Below, piece after piece: positions 46,848 to 58,960 of a stretch of 64,000 nt of DNA. The translations under genes and the position numbers were made by a program. Numbering within the stretch: position 1 is the stretch's first letter; every line of letters starts with the position of its first letter. Where the stretch lies: the NCBI GenBank assembly GCA_015680685.1, contig MNCI01002795.1, positions 101,395 to 165,394 on the forward strand. Direction: 5' to 3'. The notes beneath the pieces were generated by a model. It was given only the letters and a program-made list of their open reading frames with translations, ran no database searches and had not been told where the DNA came from. This DNA is from Gnetum montanum (Eukaryota > Streptophyta > Gnetopsida > Gnetales > Gnetaceae).

Positions 46848-47207
46848 TACATCATCATCCCTATGCTAATGCAAGGGGTGTAGTAATGTAAGAGAGTCAT
46901 TGCACATCCCTCCCCACCTTCAACCCCACTCCCAAAATCACACTTTGTAACTTCAATCCTAAGTAAAAACCAAAATCCAATGAGGCATGTTGGAAGAACC
47001 AAAGGACATTTAAATGAATCTAAAATCATTCTAAAGTACTTGGAATTATGTAGACAACCTTGAAGTATCACACAAGGGACAAGGATGCATCTTGGAAGAC
47101 TAATAATATTTATCAAATACACTAGACTACAAACATAAGGCACATGAAACACTTATTAGATCCAAAGATTATAATTAACATACAAATTATCACTGGGTGA
47201 TTCATCA
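46848..47207 (-). repeat. Right LTR of Element 3, segment 3 of 3
   Basis: Aligns with the last third of 18255-19183; the clearest part is ATTATCACTGGGTGATTCATCA against AATGTCACTAGATGACTCATCA at the edge. The two ends meet TTAGC in the neighbouring long-LTR element. Confidence 0.65.
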
Positions 47208-49067
47208 TTAGCTCTTAACAAATAACATTTAAACAAGTAGACAATGAAGAACAAATCAACCATTAATGACAAAGAAACATAACTAATAGCTAGTAAGTCC
47301 AATCAAATAAAAAGATCTAATAATCAACTTCCAAATCAAAATTAACATAACAGCATAACCCAGGTCTAATAAATTAAGTCGATTAAGATCAAAAGATATT
47401 GAAACCTATCAAAATAAGCTTCAACAATCACAAGGCATCAAGAATAATAAAATTGGAAAATCACAATCATGTCATAACTCATGGGATTCATATAATACCA
47501 TTAGGAGAAACTATAGCAAAGACCCTCAACCACAAGCTATGATGAATAGAACATGAGCTAACTAAGACTTATGATTAATAAAAATTCTTAAGAAATGTTT
47601 CAAGTTGGAAAAAATGGTATTAAAAAATTTACCATGACCTTATTATACCTTGTGGTGAACAGACCATGACTCATGGTTAGCATGAAAAATTACAAATTGA
47701 TGAAGAACTATAAAAATCACAAGAAAGGCTTGACCAATACCCCATAATAACTTGTAGTTGATAGATAATGATTGCATCATGATCTTACCATAGCCAATGG
47801 TGGTGGATCATAACCTCATCATAACACATGAATAGTGCTAACAATCTCACCATAATTCATTATTATGATGCAAAAAATAAAAAAGGAAAAAAATAGATTA
47901 AAAATACTACTAAATGATTGGTAATTGACAAGGAATACTAAGAATACAAAGGTTAAGATCTAACAAGCATAAATAACTCAACAAACAAAACAACGCATTG
48001 GCATCACAAAAGGATCCAAACTCTAAACAAATATGATGGAAGATCATAAAACAATAAGGATTTATAATCAATCAAAATGATAAGAACTCAATAGAGTCAA
48101 ATCCAAGAAGAACATATCAACATCTCAACATTGATTAAATGAGCAATACTAATGCATTCAATAGTTCATAGACTAATTCTTATAAAATACTTGAATATTG
48201 AAATTAGAAGAAAATATAAAATTATAGAAAAACGAAACAATACTATAAATCATAAAAATCAACCAATGTTATGTATGAAAAGAAAGATCAAAACCTCAAA
48301 TAAAATTTATATAGATTTAAGAGAATTAAACAATACCCAACCCATGTCGAATGTGCATAAAATCCTATGAACTAAAACATATAGGAAAAAGTCCAAAGAT
48401 TAATCCCCTAAAAAATTAAAGTACAAATTTATGAGCAACAAATGAACTCAACCATAAATCCTCATTATATTACATTCAACTAGCAAAGCACCATGTATTG
48501 TCATGAGCCTTTAACTGGACAATACTTCAATGTCAAAGAAAATGAATGTCAATTTTTTTTATTGATTAGAGTTAGAATCTTTATGAAATATCTCTCAAAC
48601 AAATCCATCTTAGAAAAACTAACTAATCTTCTAAAATAAAAACATGTTAAAATAAATCTACTATGAAAATCTCATGTAATGTATATAACCTCGTATAAAG
48701 CCAAAAAGAATACCAAAATGATTAAAATAGAAAACAATACATATCATATTAATTTAATTACTAAACATAAGATATCATGCTCACATACAAAAATCAACCA
48801 TGTCAACACATGTCGTGGTTGTACCAATACCTTAGCCTATATGAGAATCTATCAAAAGTAATCCACCAAGTTAGTGCACACCAACTCAAAACAATAATAT
48901 GTAGTTAAATAAAGCATAATATTAAAATATACATAACATAAAACATAAATCCAAAAATACTAACTAACAAGAATAACTAAAGTATAATAGCAAGATCAAA
49001 GTATAAAAAAGCACAAGTACAAAGATAAATGTACTAACCAAAACATTCAAAAATGTGAGTTGTTACA
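47208..49067 (+). repeat. Long LTR of a non-coding retroelement (copy A, left end missing)
   Basis: About 1.86 kb that aligns in order with 53110-54416 and 62003-62584, for example AAGCTTCAACAATCACAAG against AAGCTTCAACAATTACAAG. It ends ACTTGTTACA-like at 49067 (GTTGTTACA), followed by TTTGGAATGATAGC, which may be a degraded primer site. The part equal to 52643-53105 is absent because Element 3 abuts it. Short open frames are not gene-like. Confidence 0.6.
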
Positions 49068-50884
49068 ATTTGGAATGATAGCAAAGTGGTAGCTAAGATG
49101 ATAGGCTAATATAGAAAATGGCAAAGAAGGAGGCAACTATAGTAGTAGCCAAAGAAAAACATAAGTCCTTGGATAGCTTTTATAAGAAATTAGGAACAAA
49201 TGAAGGAGAAAAATCTATTTATAAATTGGCAAAAATCATAAACAAGAAATGTAAGGACATTAATAATGCAAAATGCATCAATGAAACAAAGAAAAGAATC
49301 TTGGTAGAAGACAATGTAATTTTGGAAGGTAAAAAATTTATTTTCAAGAATTATTAAATCAAGAATTTCAAAGAGAATATATCCAAGAAGAAGAACTAAA
49401 TTTTGGTTTGTTAATAAACTTTCCTTATCTAAGGTAAAGTTAGCCTTATTAAAGATGAAAAATGGAAAACTTGTTGGACTAGATAACATTCCAATAGAAG
49501 CTTAGAATGCATTAGGACATATAGTAGTTTCTTGGCTAATACAATTATTTAACAAAATTTTGAAGGATGGAGAACTACCCAAGAATTGGAGAAAAAGCTT
49601 TGTTATTTCCATTTACAAAAATAAAGGAGTTATGAAAATTTATTTAAACTATAGAGGGATCAAGCTAATGAGCCATAGTATGAAGCTTTGGAAGAGAGTC
49701 ATAGAGTATCATCTCAAACTTTAATCAAAAGTCTTAGAAAATAAATTTGGATTTATGCCAAGGAGATCTACTATAAAGACTATTTTTTTAATACAATAAG
49801 TAATGGTAAAATATAGAAAATATAGAAAACATATACATATTATCTTCATTGATTTAAAAAAAACATATGACATGTAACTTAAGATATTATTTATTAGGCG
49901 TTATAGAGGACAAACATCCTTGATAAATATATTAAAGCGATTCAAGACATGTATGAAGGAGATACCACTAAAATTAGAATAGCTTATGAAATAACATCTG
50001 ATTTTCTAGTCATAGTAGGTCTACAAGATAAAATAACAAAGGAAATACAAGATGAAATTCCTTAATGTATGTTATGTGCAAATGATATTTTATTGATGGA
50101 TACATCTAAAGAAAATATTGTTGCTAACATGGAAAAGTGGAGATATGCTCTAAAATCAAAAGGCTTAAAATTTAGTAGAAGTAAGATAGAATATATGAAG
50201 TTCAATTTTAATGACAACATAAATAGTGGTGAAATAGAAGTGACTATTCAAGGTAAAAACATCCCTCACAATAAACAGTTCTGCTACCTAAGATCCATCC
50301 TTTAATCATATGGTGAATTTGATAAAGATATCATAAAAAATATTGAGGCAGGATGGTCAAAATGAAAACAAGCTAGTGATGTTCTATGTAATAAAAGAAT
50401 ACAAATAAAATTAAATAAAAAATTTTATAAAATAATAATTAGATCTACTATCTTATATAGTGCTAAATGTGAGGTAGTACAAAGAAGGTATGAATAACAA
50501 ATTAGTGTGGTAGAAATGTCGATGCTTTGATGGATATTAAATGTTACTAGAAGAGATAAACTACATGATACTAACATCAGAGGAAGAGTTGGAGTTACTT
50601 CTTTTTTAGATAAGCTACAAGAATGATGGCTTAGATGGTTTTAACATTCACAAAGAAGATCAGACAATGAGCCTATAAGCAAAGGTTTCTACATTAATAT
50701 TCTAGGAAAACCACCAAAAGAAAGACCAAAGAAAATATGGGAAAAAGTGATTAAAGATGATTTGAAGAAACTACGAGTAAACAAAGATCTAGTTCTTCAT
50801 AGAAGTGAATGGTGAAAAAAAATTCATGTAACAAATTTTATTTTGTTGGAACAAGACTAGGATGAGATGATGATGATTAATTCT
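49068..50884 (+). pseudogene. 5'-truncated plant LINE reverse transcriptase
   Basis: Non-LTR retrotransposon protein from the region upstream of RT to its C terminus. Order: KSLDSFYKKLGTNEGEKSIY (49160-49220), KCINETKKRILVEDNVI, then with frameshifts a KNGKxVGxDNIPxE-like block near 49455-49500. Further blocks are YRGIKLMSHSMKLWKRVIEY near 49650-49710, FGFMPRRSTIKTI near 49745-49785, and CANDILLMDTSKENI near 50073-50115, where the catalytic ADD is AND. Then GEIEVTIQGKNIPHNKQFCY, and a C-terminal part ending near 50860 with LEQD-like residues and a GATGATGATGATTA tail. The endonuclease half is absent, as expected for 5' truncation during insertion. Confidence 0.85.
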
Positions 50885-52642
50885 AGTTAAATTATGTAAT
50901 ATAGATGGACCCAAATAAATGTGCAAAAAAATGGAATGAATCAATGCTAATAAATAATAAATAGATCAACTATGAGTGAACCTGTGAATGTATTACTTTC
51001 TTTTGCTTACTTAGAAATATTTTCAATGCAAGACATTTCTATAGAAGTGAGGATCATCTACCAAAATTTTTTCTTTCTTCAAGTGAAGTTGGTTATTCAA
51101 GGATGCGTCTATTGGTTAACTTATGTAATTTTGATGAACCCAAATACATGTAGAATATAAAAAGGAGGAATGAATCAACTTAATTAAATAATGAAAGAAT
51201 GATTCTACTAAAGTAACAATTTCAATGAAGAATGGATCAACTTTGAATGAACCTACAAGTTTGTTCCTTCCTTTTTCTTACTTACATAGAAACATCTTCA
51301 CTAGAAGCCATTTCTATAGAAATGTGGATTATTTATCAAACTTTTATCCTTCTTTGAGTGGAGTTTTTTATTCAACAATGCATCTATACCATAACTTATG
51401 TTTTGAATCTCTTCATTTTGATGTTGCTTGAACCATCACTAACTGAATCTGTATGTTAACCAAATTACCATTGTTCATTGTTTGGTATAATTTCTCACAA
51501 AAAATATAAAAATAAAAAAAGCTAGTTCAAAATTTAGGAAAAATAAAATATTTTAAACTTCTTTAATAAAATATATTTCTATATTCAAACCTTTGAGTAC
51601 AAGATAAAGTTTATTTTATTGAATAGCTTTTTCAAAAAAGCCTTTATTAGTTGCCAGATCATTAAAATATAAGATTTTAAACCTTTCTTCTGAAACTTTT
51701 TCATTGAAAATACTTAAGAAAAATTAAAAATAGTTGGAAAAAAAAAAGATATTAAGAAATTTGTGAACTAGTATAGCTATATATTTGTTAATTAGTAAGA
51801 GAATCTTTTTCGTTTCTAGATTGATGAAATCCTAGAATTAACTGACTAAGAATTGATTTTCATGTTGAAGAAAAAATAAAAATTAGTGTTAAATAATTCT
51901 TATCATAGTAGTTATTAGTTGCTAATTGGTTGAGTCATTACATATCCATAATAACTTATGTAAAAATGTTCACCATAATTGGAAGAGCTATTATATATCC
52001 AAAAAAATTCTTGTGAAAAAGTTCATCTCTTGGCCCATCATTATAGTAATAATTATTTTTTTCCTTGAAAAAGTTCAACCAATACATATCCATAATATTT
52101 CTAGTAAAAATGTTTATCTCTTGGCTCAATGTTATTATAATAAATATTTATTTTCCATGACAATGCATACAAATAATAATTCCCATGAGAAAGTTTATAT
52201 TTGGGACCAATGTTATGATGATAATTAACATAAATATAAAAAATCTAAAATTGAAACTAATTGAAAGAGATAGAACATCATGAATTTGAAAAAACTGAAA
52301 AAAAATCATAAATATCTAGTAGTACTAAGAATATGTTAAATCATACATAAATTGATAATCCAAATACATCAAACATGAAAGAGAATAATCTCATATTTAT
52401 TCATCAAATGTTATAATAATGCCAAACATAACAAACTAAAGATGAAAATTAAATATGTATGAAATCCAAATTAGCATCAAATAGTAGAAGATCTCAAGAG
52501 GAAGGAAGGGAGATGGGTGTGAGGATAGTGGGAGCGAGTGGAAGGAAGAATTGAAAGGGAGAGAGGAGGTTTAATATACATTGAGTAAGACATACTAGCA
52601 TATTCTTTGGTCAAATTAAGATCAAGTCTCATGGTGGCTAGG
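50885..52642 (+). repeat. Internal region of the long-LTR element with two nested tandem arrays (copy A)
   Basis: Two diverged units of about 230-275 bp lie at about 50885-51440 (GATGGACCCAAATAAATG near 50904, GATGAACCCAAATACATG near 51133). After AT-rich spacer, about four units of roughly 75 bp lie at 51940-52220, with landmarks CATATCCATAATA and TCTCTTGGCCC. A purine-rich stretch at 52497-52570 precedes the next LTR and could serve as polypurine tract. No coding potential. The same order recurs after 62585. Confidence 0.6.
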
Positions 52643-54421
52643 TGTTAACATCCTCACCCACAAGATAACTTAGTACATAAAACAAGCCAAACTTCAAAAA
52701 AACATACATCATACTTTAATCCAAAGTCATATAAAAATCTAATAAAATTAAATTATCCTCTCTACCCATCAACCTAACAACATGTAGGCTAGTACACACT
52801 ACACGTAATTTTAAATATGTAAATTATTATCATGTGTACTTATCCAAATTTTCAAATAAAATTCTAAACTAAATGCCAAACTACCATGTGCATAGATTGA
52901 TTTATTAGTCTCAAATCAAATTACTAGTGCTAAAGGCATTATCTAAGACTTATCTTTCGCATTCCAAAGGCATGCAACAAAAGGATCAATAAGCCATAGA
53001 TCATCCTCTACACTAGGATGAAGCCTACAACAAGAGCCACACTAGTGTGTCTAAGCAGGGATTAAATATGAAACATCTCCACATAGCCCATATTTAGCAA
53101 GCCACACAAATTGGTGCTATCTCCTAACAAGAAACATCTAAATGAGCATCTAAATAAAAAAAATCAAACACTAATGATAGAGGAATATAATAAATAGGAA
53201 AAAATTCTAATTGAATCAAAAGATCCAACAATTGATTCCCAAATTGAAATTGATGTAACAACATAATTTAGGTCTAAGAAAATTAGTAGATTGAGATTAA
53301 AATGTGTCAAAACCTATCAAACTAAGCTTCAACAATTACAAGTGATCAAGAACGAAAAAATTAAAAAACCATGATCATACCATGAGTTATGGTATTCATA
53401 GAAATACCACTAGCAAAAACTACAATAAAAACCCTCAACCACAACTTGATTATGACCTATGATGAATAAACCATAACCTAACCAAGACTTATGATTGACA
53501 AAATTTCTTAAAAAGTCGTTCACTTGCAAAAAAATAGTAAAGGAATTTTACAATAACCTTGCGAAAACTTTTTGTAGATAGACCAAAATCCATGATCCAC
53601 AAGAAAACTTACAAAATGATAAAGAATGAAGAAATTGACAAGGAAGGATTGATTAGGATCTCATCATAACTTATAGTTGATAGACCATAACTTTGCTATA
53701 ATCTTACCATGACCCATGGTGATGGATCATGATCTCATAATGAGTCATGGCCAATGTTGACAATCTCACCATAACTCATGGTTGACTCATGGTTTTAGTG
53801 CATAAAATAAAGAAGTTAAAAAAATAGCTTGAAAAAACTAGTGAATAGTTACCAACCAATGATAAATGTTTAGGATACAAAGAACAAGGCCCAACAACCA
53901 TAAAAAATCAACAAATTGAGGAGAAAAAAAGACTAATAAAACATCAACACCACATATTGCCCAAACCCTAAAAAAATTTGATTAAAGGTCACAAAATGAC
54001 AATGACTTAATCTCTCAATACAATCAAAACTTAATAGAGTCTATGCTGAGACGAATGTATCGATAGCATAACATTAATTAAACTAGTGATAATCATATCT
54101 TAAAATACTTGGTAACATAATTCTTATAAAATCCTTAAATCCTAAAATTGTTGAAAAATATAAAATTTCAACAAATAGGAACAACACATTAAGTACAAAA
54201 ATCATGCAATGATAAGCATGCAAAGTAAGACCTAAACCCTAAACAAAATTCATATATATTTAAGAGAATTAAACAGTAACCAACCCATGATGAATATGCA
54301 AGAAACCTATGAACTAAAATAAATAAAAAGAATTGTCAAGATTACTCATCTAAAAAGTCAATGCATGTACTTATAAACAATACATAAACTTAGCCATGAA
54401 CTCTCACTATACCATGCTCAT
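52643..54421 (+). repeat. Long LTR, copy B, left segment
   Basis: Begins TGTTAACATCCTCACCC, continues to the CTCAT target site of Element 5, and resumes at 62003. It repeats copy A from about 53110 onward. Short imperfect repeats around ACTCATGGTTGATGG occur near 53690-53790, as at 47700-47860 in copy A. Confidence 0.6.
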
Positions 54422-54442
54422 TGATAAATCATGTTTTTCATT

Positions 54443-54488
54443 GGCTAAGATATCAACTATCCAATCTCAAGGATTTGATATCTTAGCC
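54443..54488. repeat. Perfect 14-bp inverted repeat in U3 (Element 5)
   Basis: GGCTAAGATATCAA (54443-54456) is exactly complementary to TTGATATCTTAGCC (54475-54488). It lies 21 bp into the LTR and 60 bp before the TATA box. The sequence is unrelated to the 18-bp inverted repeat of Element 4, but it occupies a comparable place. Confidence 0.9.
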
Positions 54489-54547
54489 CCAATATCAACG
54501 CACAAGTTTTGATATTAGATATCTGATATCGTAGGATGCGTACCCAC

Positions 54548-54557
54548 CTATAAATAT
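54548..54557 (+). promoter_or_regulatory. LTR TATA box (Element 5)
   Basis: CTATAAATAT, identical to the box of the Element 4 5' LTR and the solo LTR. In the 3' LTR of Element 5 it reads CTGTAAATAC. Confidence 0.75.
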
Positions 54558-55431
54558 GTGTGCTCCTGCCATCTATTTAGCATTCTTCGTCAATAGAGTA
54601 GCCAAACTCTTGCACTTTTATTTCATAGTCTTAGAGAATAGTCAGTGAGTGCCTGCAATGTGGATTTAAGTTAGTTGTACAATATATTTTTTGAGTGGCA
54701 ATGTACCTAGATAGATTCCATGAATGGCAATAAGATTGAGATTAATTCTTATTCATTGCAACACTTTAACTTAGATTAAGTTTACTTTTAATTGAATTTA
54801 TATTTCATGTACTTAGTTAATATTTATGTTTCCATGCATATTAATGAATTGGTGGAATGATTGAGATCATTTTCAAGTGTAAACACATATTTTCCTGATA
54901 ATCCTAGTAATGTTATTTCTTAGTTCGCCAAGTAGCATAGCACTTGGTAATTCCAATAGTTGATACATGGGTTTAGAACATGTATGGCAAGTTGAAAATG
55001 GACACTCATCACCCATAGGCTAGTTTGAACTTTATCTTCCCATTGTTAATTAGATTAAATAGTTAACTTTTCTATTATTGTTAGGAGTAGCATAAGGCTA
55101 TAACAACATCAACAATCATATGCCTCACATTGGACTAAATCATACATGACAAAGCTACCACTAGTCCAACTGGGAAGACAATGAACTATGATCAAGGCAT
55201 AATGACCTAGATGCCACAAATAGTCCCATCTATAGAATTTGACTAGATTGTGCATGAATGCTTATGATTCGTATGGTTTTTCGTAGGGGGTACCCATTAC
55301 TCATTATTGGTGTCGTTGCTAGGGATGGTGCTAGTCATCTAGATTAGTTATATTATACACAATCATTGTAAAGGTGTTAATGATTTATCTTTTAGAAGAT
55401 ATTAATATTTTAAGTCACACATGTTAAAATC

Positions 55432-57628
55432 ATGTCTTTTTCACATAGCACCATGTATGGTAAGAGCACTCATAGGAGAAATGATAAGTTCTATATTGAA
55501 GAGAATTGGAGTGAACAACCTCAAGAAGGGATTTCATATGCTCATTTTGATCCATACTAGACACAAGGACTACATTCAACTAGTATAGATAATCCTAGAG
55601 GAGATGGAGAAAGTCCTACAAAAAGGAGGGCCTCAAGGACTAGGACCTTCTCCCAATATAGAAGAGATAAATCAAGGAACCATAGGAGGAGATATAATAG
55701 TTTCCCATCTTCCTCTTCCTCTTCCACATCTAGTTTTGATGAATATGAACATAGGTATAGAAATAGAGATAGACTAAGGGGTTAAGACGAAGATAGAAAT
55801 CAAACCCAAGGGCAAAAACAAAGACATCAAAATGAGCATAGACAAGATCATTACAATCAAATGAATAGAAATATAGATTAACATCATGAAATGTATGATG
55901 ATGATGAACCCTTATTGGCTACTAGGAGCATGATGCAAAAAACATAGGTAGTTAGAATACCTCACAAGCATCAAAGAGAAAGGCACATCAAAATGCTTGA
56001 TATGAATAACATCCCTAAATTTGCAAGAGGCTATAACTCTAATCCACAACATCACTTACAAGCCTTCCATGATGCCTGCACCTTGCAGAATATCAAGAGT
56101 GAGTGACAAAATCTTAAGCTCTTTCCTAGGACACTAATAGATGAAGTTGAAAGTTGGTATAGATCGTTGGAATAGGATTCCACTCACTGATGGTCCACAA
56201 TGCTAGAACTCTTCAATGAAAAATACCATACCTATGCAAGAGTGTCTAACTTTAGAGTTCAAATCCAAGGATAGCAACAAGAAGAACATGAATCCTTGGA
56301 TGTACCCTTGGATAGATACTATTCTCTACTACATAGATGCCCAAGCCATGATTTCTCTCAAAAAGAGAAACTTTTCCAAATCATAGATGGGCTTCATAAT
56401 CAAATAAGAAAGACCCTTTGGATTTATGCCCAAGGTTGGTTATATGAACTACAATCCCATCAGATACAAAGGTTAAGCGAGCAAGTGACAAAAGAAGAAG
56501 GAGAGCTATGTAAATGAGCAAATGTAGAGGAATATAACTAGGACCCAACTCTTTAAAATAATAGGGTCCATATCTATGATGAGGAAAAAGAGGTAGCTCT
56601 TGATGAGGTGATTTCACAACAAACCTTGCTAATAAAAAAGTTTATCAATGAGCTTGAAGAAATGATGAATAAGATGTGGGAGTTGATGAATGATAAATTT
56701 ACAACTTACATGAAAAGCATAGAGGAGAGAGTAACGCAAAAAGAATCAAGTGATCAAAACAAGAAGAGGAAAAAAAATAAAGAAACCAATAGGAACACTT
56801 ATTGGCAAAAAGGAAAAATGACTATAGGTAAAGAGGCTATAGACTCAATTACAGAAGAGGATGATGGATGTGACATCTATCTATATGACCATCCAAAGGG
56901 CTATTGCCTAGTCATGTTACATCTAAATGAGTATTGGGCTTTTACTTTGAATCCTAAGTTCATACAAAAGCAAGTGCCTAGAAAATTACCTTACTTACAA
57001 GGTAATTATAGAAAGTCCTACAACCAACTGTACTATCCTAGTGGGACTTTTTATCAGCCTTAAAACTACTATCAACTATAGTGGCAAACCCCATAGTTGT
57101 GGGGGAGGCCATCATCAAACTAGCACTACCCTTACTACTAATCGAACCTATATGGATATTATGTTTAACAACCTATTTTCATGACTAGTTCTACTTCCTC
57201 TACCTCAAATCACTACTTCCACTCTCCCAAATATCATTAATCTACAACATCTTTTTAAGGATCACCAACTCATGTCTCTTATCCTCCATCATATCCTCAA
57301 TATTCTCACACTTCCATCCATCACATGTCACTGCCAATAACATAAGAAGGTTTGGCACCACAACATCAATGGAAAAATGCCACTTGTGCTATGAACATAT
57401 ATGGAAATGATAATGCTAGTAGATCTCAACCACAACCTCAGAAACATCCTTTCTTTAGGGTAGTTTCCTCACACAAGCACAAAACTTGTAATCCTACTAG
57501 TGCATTGAAACTTGCATAAGGCCAATATGGTGCAACACTCTTCCTCACAAAAATGATATTTCCTAATCATATGCAAAATCCTACAACCATTACCACTCCA
57601 ATAGAAGACATAAACAATAAACCTACCC
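55432..57628 (+). pseudogene. gag of Element 5
   Basis: ATG at 55432 (MSFSHSTMYGKSTHRRNDK) opens one frame that continues to about 57063 with only a handful of stops, then in another frame to the solo LTR. The N-terminal part is rich in Arg and Ser (about 55610-55800). DDDEPLLATRSMMQ near 55899 starts the core: ESWYRSLE, LELFNEKYHTYARVSNF, DRYYSLLHRCPSHDFSQKE (56311-56367) and FQIIDGLHNQIRKTL. An amphipathic, probably coiled segment lies at 56635-56750 (INELEEMMNKMWELMNDK). HPKGYCLVMLHLNEYWAF near 56890-56943 equals the HPKGYC motif of Element 4. The tail is Tyr/Pro/Gln-rich. No zinc knuckle is seen. It is the best preserved gag here. Confidence 0.82.
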
Positions 57629-58411
57629 TGACGTCAGATACTTGACATTGTCTCATCTGGGTTCTGCCTATAAATATGGTGCTTGGGTACTCGGATGAGA
57701 TAGTAGTGAGGGAGATAGTTTAGTTTTTAGTTTCTTCTCTTTAAAGTCTATCATTCCTAGTGCATGCACAGTGTGATATTTGTAATTTTATGGCATCTTT
57801 GTTTGAGTGTGACGTACTTGGACACGGTACATGACTAGCAATAAAGATTGGAGATTACTTCCATCATTATAAATTCCACTTAGATTATTATTTCCTTTAA
57901 TTATCTACTACTTTCTTTAGTTAATTGTTTCCATTAATTGTTATTTACTACTCCTTTTATTAAGTGGAATGCATGTGCCTTAATCACAAGTGTTTAAGTG
58001 GAAGTACTTGGTAATCCAAAAGTGTATCATTTGCCACAACTAGTGACATACACTTGGCAATCCTATAAGTATCCTCACAAAGTCTAAGATGTGTATGGAT
58101 AATTAAGTGCTAATACTCATTGCCCATAGGCTAGTTTAGATCTTGTTTTCCATCATTCATTTAGTTTAATTAATCCATCTCTTTATCATCATCAGGAATA
58201 GTGTAGAATTAGAAACAACATCATATGCCTCACTTTGGACTAAACCATATGTGACAAAGCTACCACTAGTCCAAGTGGGAAGACAAAAAATTGTAATCAA
58301 AGCATAATGATCTAGATGCCACAACTAGTCCCATCCATGAATTTCGACTAAATCATGTGTGAATGCTTGTGATTCATATGGTTGAGCATAGGGGTACCTC
58401 ACTACTCATCA
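57629..58411 (+). repeat. Solo LTR of a related subfamily inside Element 5
   Basis: 783 bp starting TGACGTCAGATACTTG and ending ACTCATCA. It shares with the Element 5 LTR the CTATAAATAT box (57668) and a closely matching 3' half (GACAAAGCTACCACTAGTCC, ATTCATATGGTTG), but has a different first 100 bp. No matching element interior or second copy is present. It splits the Element 5 gag tail from an acidic remnant. A clean target duplication was not found, although ACCTAC (57621) and ACCTAT (58411) flank it. Confidence 0.78.
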
Positions 58412-58960
58412 CCTATCATTGTGAGAAATAGAAAAATCCATGCATCAATAATGAGAAAGGATGCAATTATGAGTTGTAAGTTCAAAATATTAACACAACC
58501 ATAATACCAATCCACCATCAAGTTCAAAGACAAGTGTGTGAGCAAAAACTAATCTACCTAGTAGCCACTAAACCAGAAGATACCTGATGGCTTGAAAATG
58601 AGAATATAAGACTATTTTAAAGATGCATGGAAGCAACTAATCCACTTATTAGTTTTGGACTTAAGAAAGTAGATCAAACAGAGGACTTAAACACAGATAT
58701 CTTACACTTTGATTATATACCCGAAGAGGATATTAAACACAAAGGCCCAAGAATTAAAATAGAAAATTAAGAAGAAGAAGTGAACACATCTAGGCCCTCT
58801 AAAATAGAAATACCTTCAAGTTCAAATGAAGATACAACTCTGAATGATCCAAATGAGACTATCACCAATTTTAGATGTGCTACCATGATTAATTAAATTA
58901 ATAATAGTAATAGATGGGAAACTAGTGGTGTATAACTAGGGGATTGTACGGTCCATCTAT
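58412..58960 (+). pseudogene. Acidic protein remnant of Element 5
   Basis: A mostly open stretch near 58560-58850 reads MEATNPLISFGLKK and FDYIPEEDIKHKGPRIKIEN. It is rich in Asp, Glu and Lys. By position it would belong to the gag-protease junction, but I see no catalytic motif. Identity uncertain. Confidence 0.35.

Larger units (their letters stand above)
18255..47207 (-). mobile_element. Element 3: minus-strand Athila/Tat-like retrotransposon, interrupted by Elements 4 and 2
   Basis: Own sequence is about 18255-23535, 36542-36946 and 46848-47207; the rest is inserted later. Two LTR copies of about 0.92 kb frame a 4.2-kb interior that holds, on the minus strand, gag, protease, RT, RNase H and the first part of integrase. 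The integrase stops close to the 3' LTR (left side), so an internal deletion is likely. RT and RNase H wording resembles Element 4 more than Elements 1 and 2, placing it near Athila/Tat. The LTR-proximal site reads TTTGGTGTTATACG on the minus strand near 23375, a possible decayed primer site. No clear target duplication was found. Confidence 0.7.
54422..55306 (+). repeat. 5' LTR of Element 5
   Basis: 885 bp, TGATAAATCATG...ACTCATTA, aligned with 61128-61997. It shares CTATAAATAT and the 3' landmark GATTCGTATGGTT with the Element 4 LTR, but its first 100 bp are different. Confidence 0.9.

Noticed and set aside
47700-47900. Possible CRISPR-like short repeats (CATGACTCATGG-type)
   Set aside because: Units are irregular in spacing and sequence, lie in a plant retroelement LTR and have no cas genes nearby.
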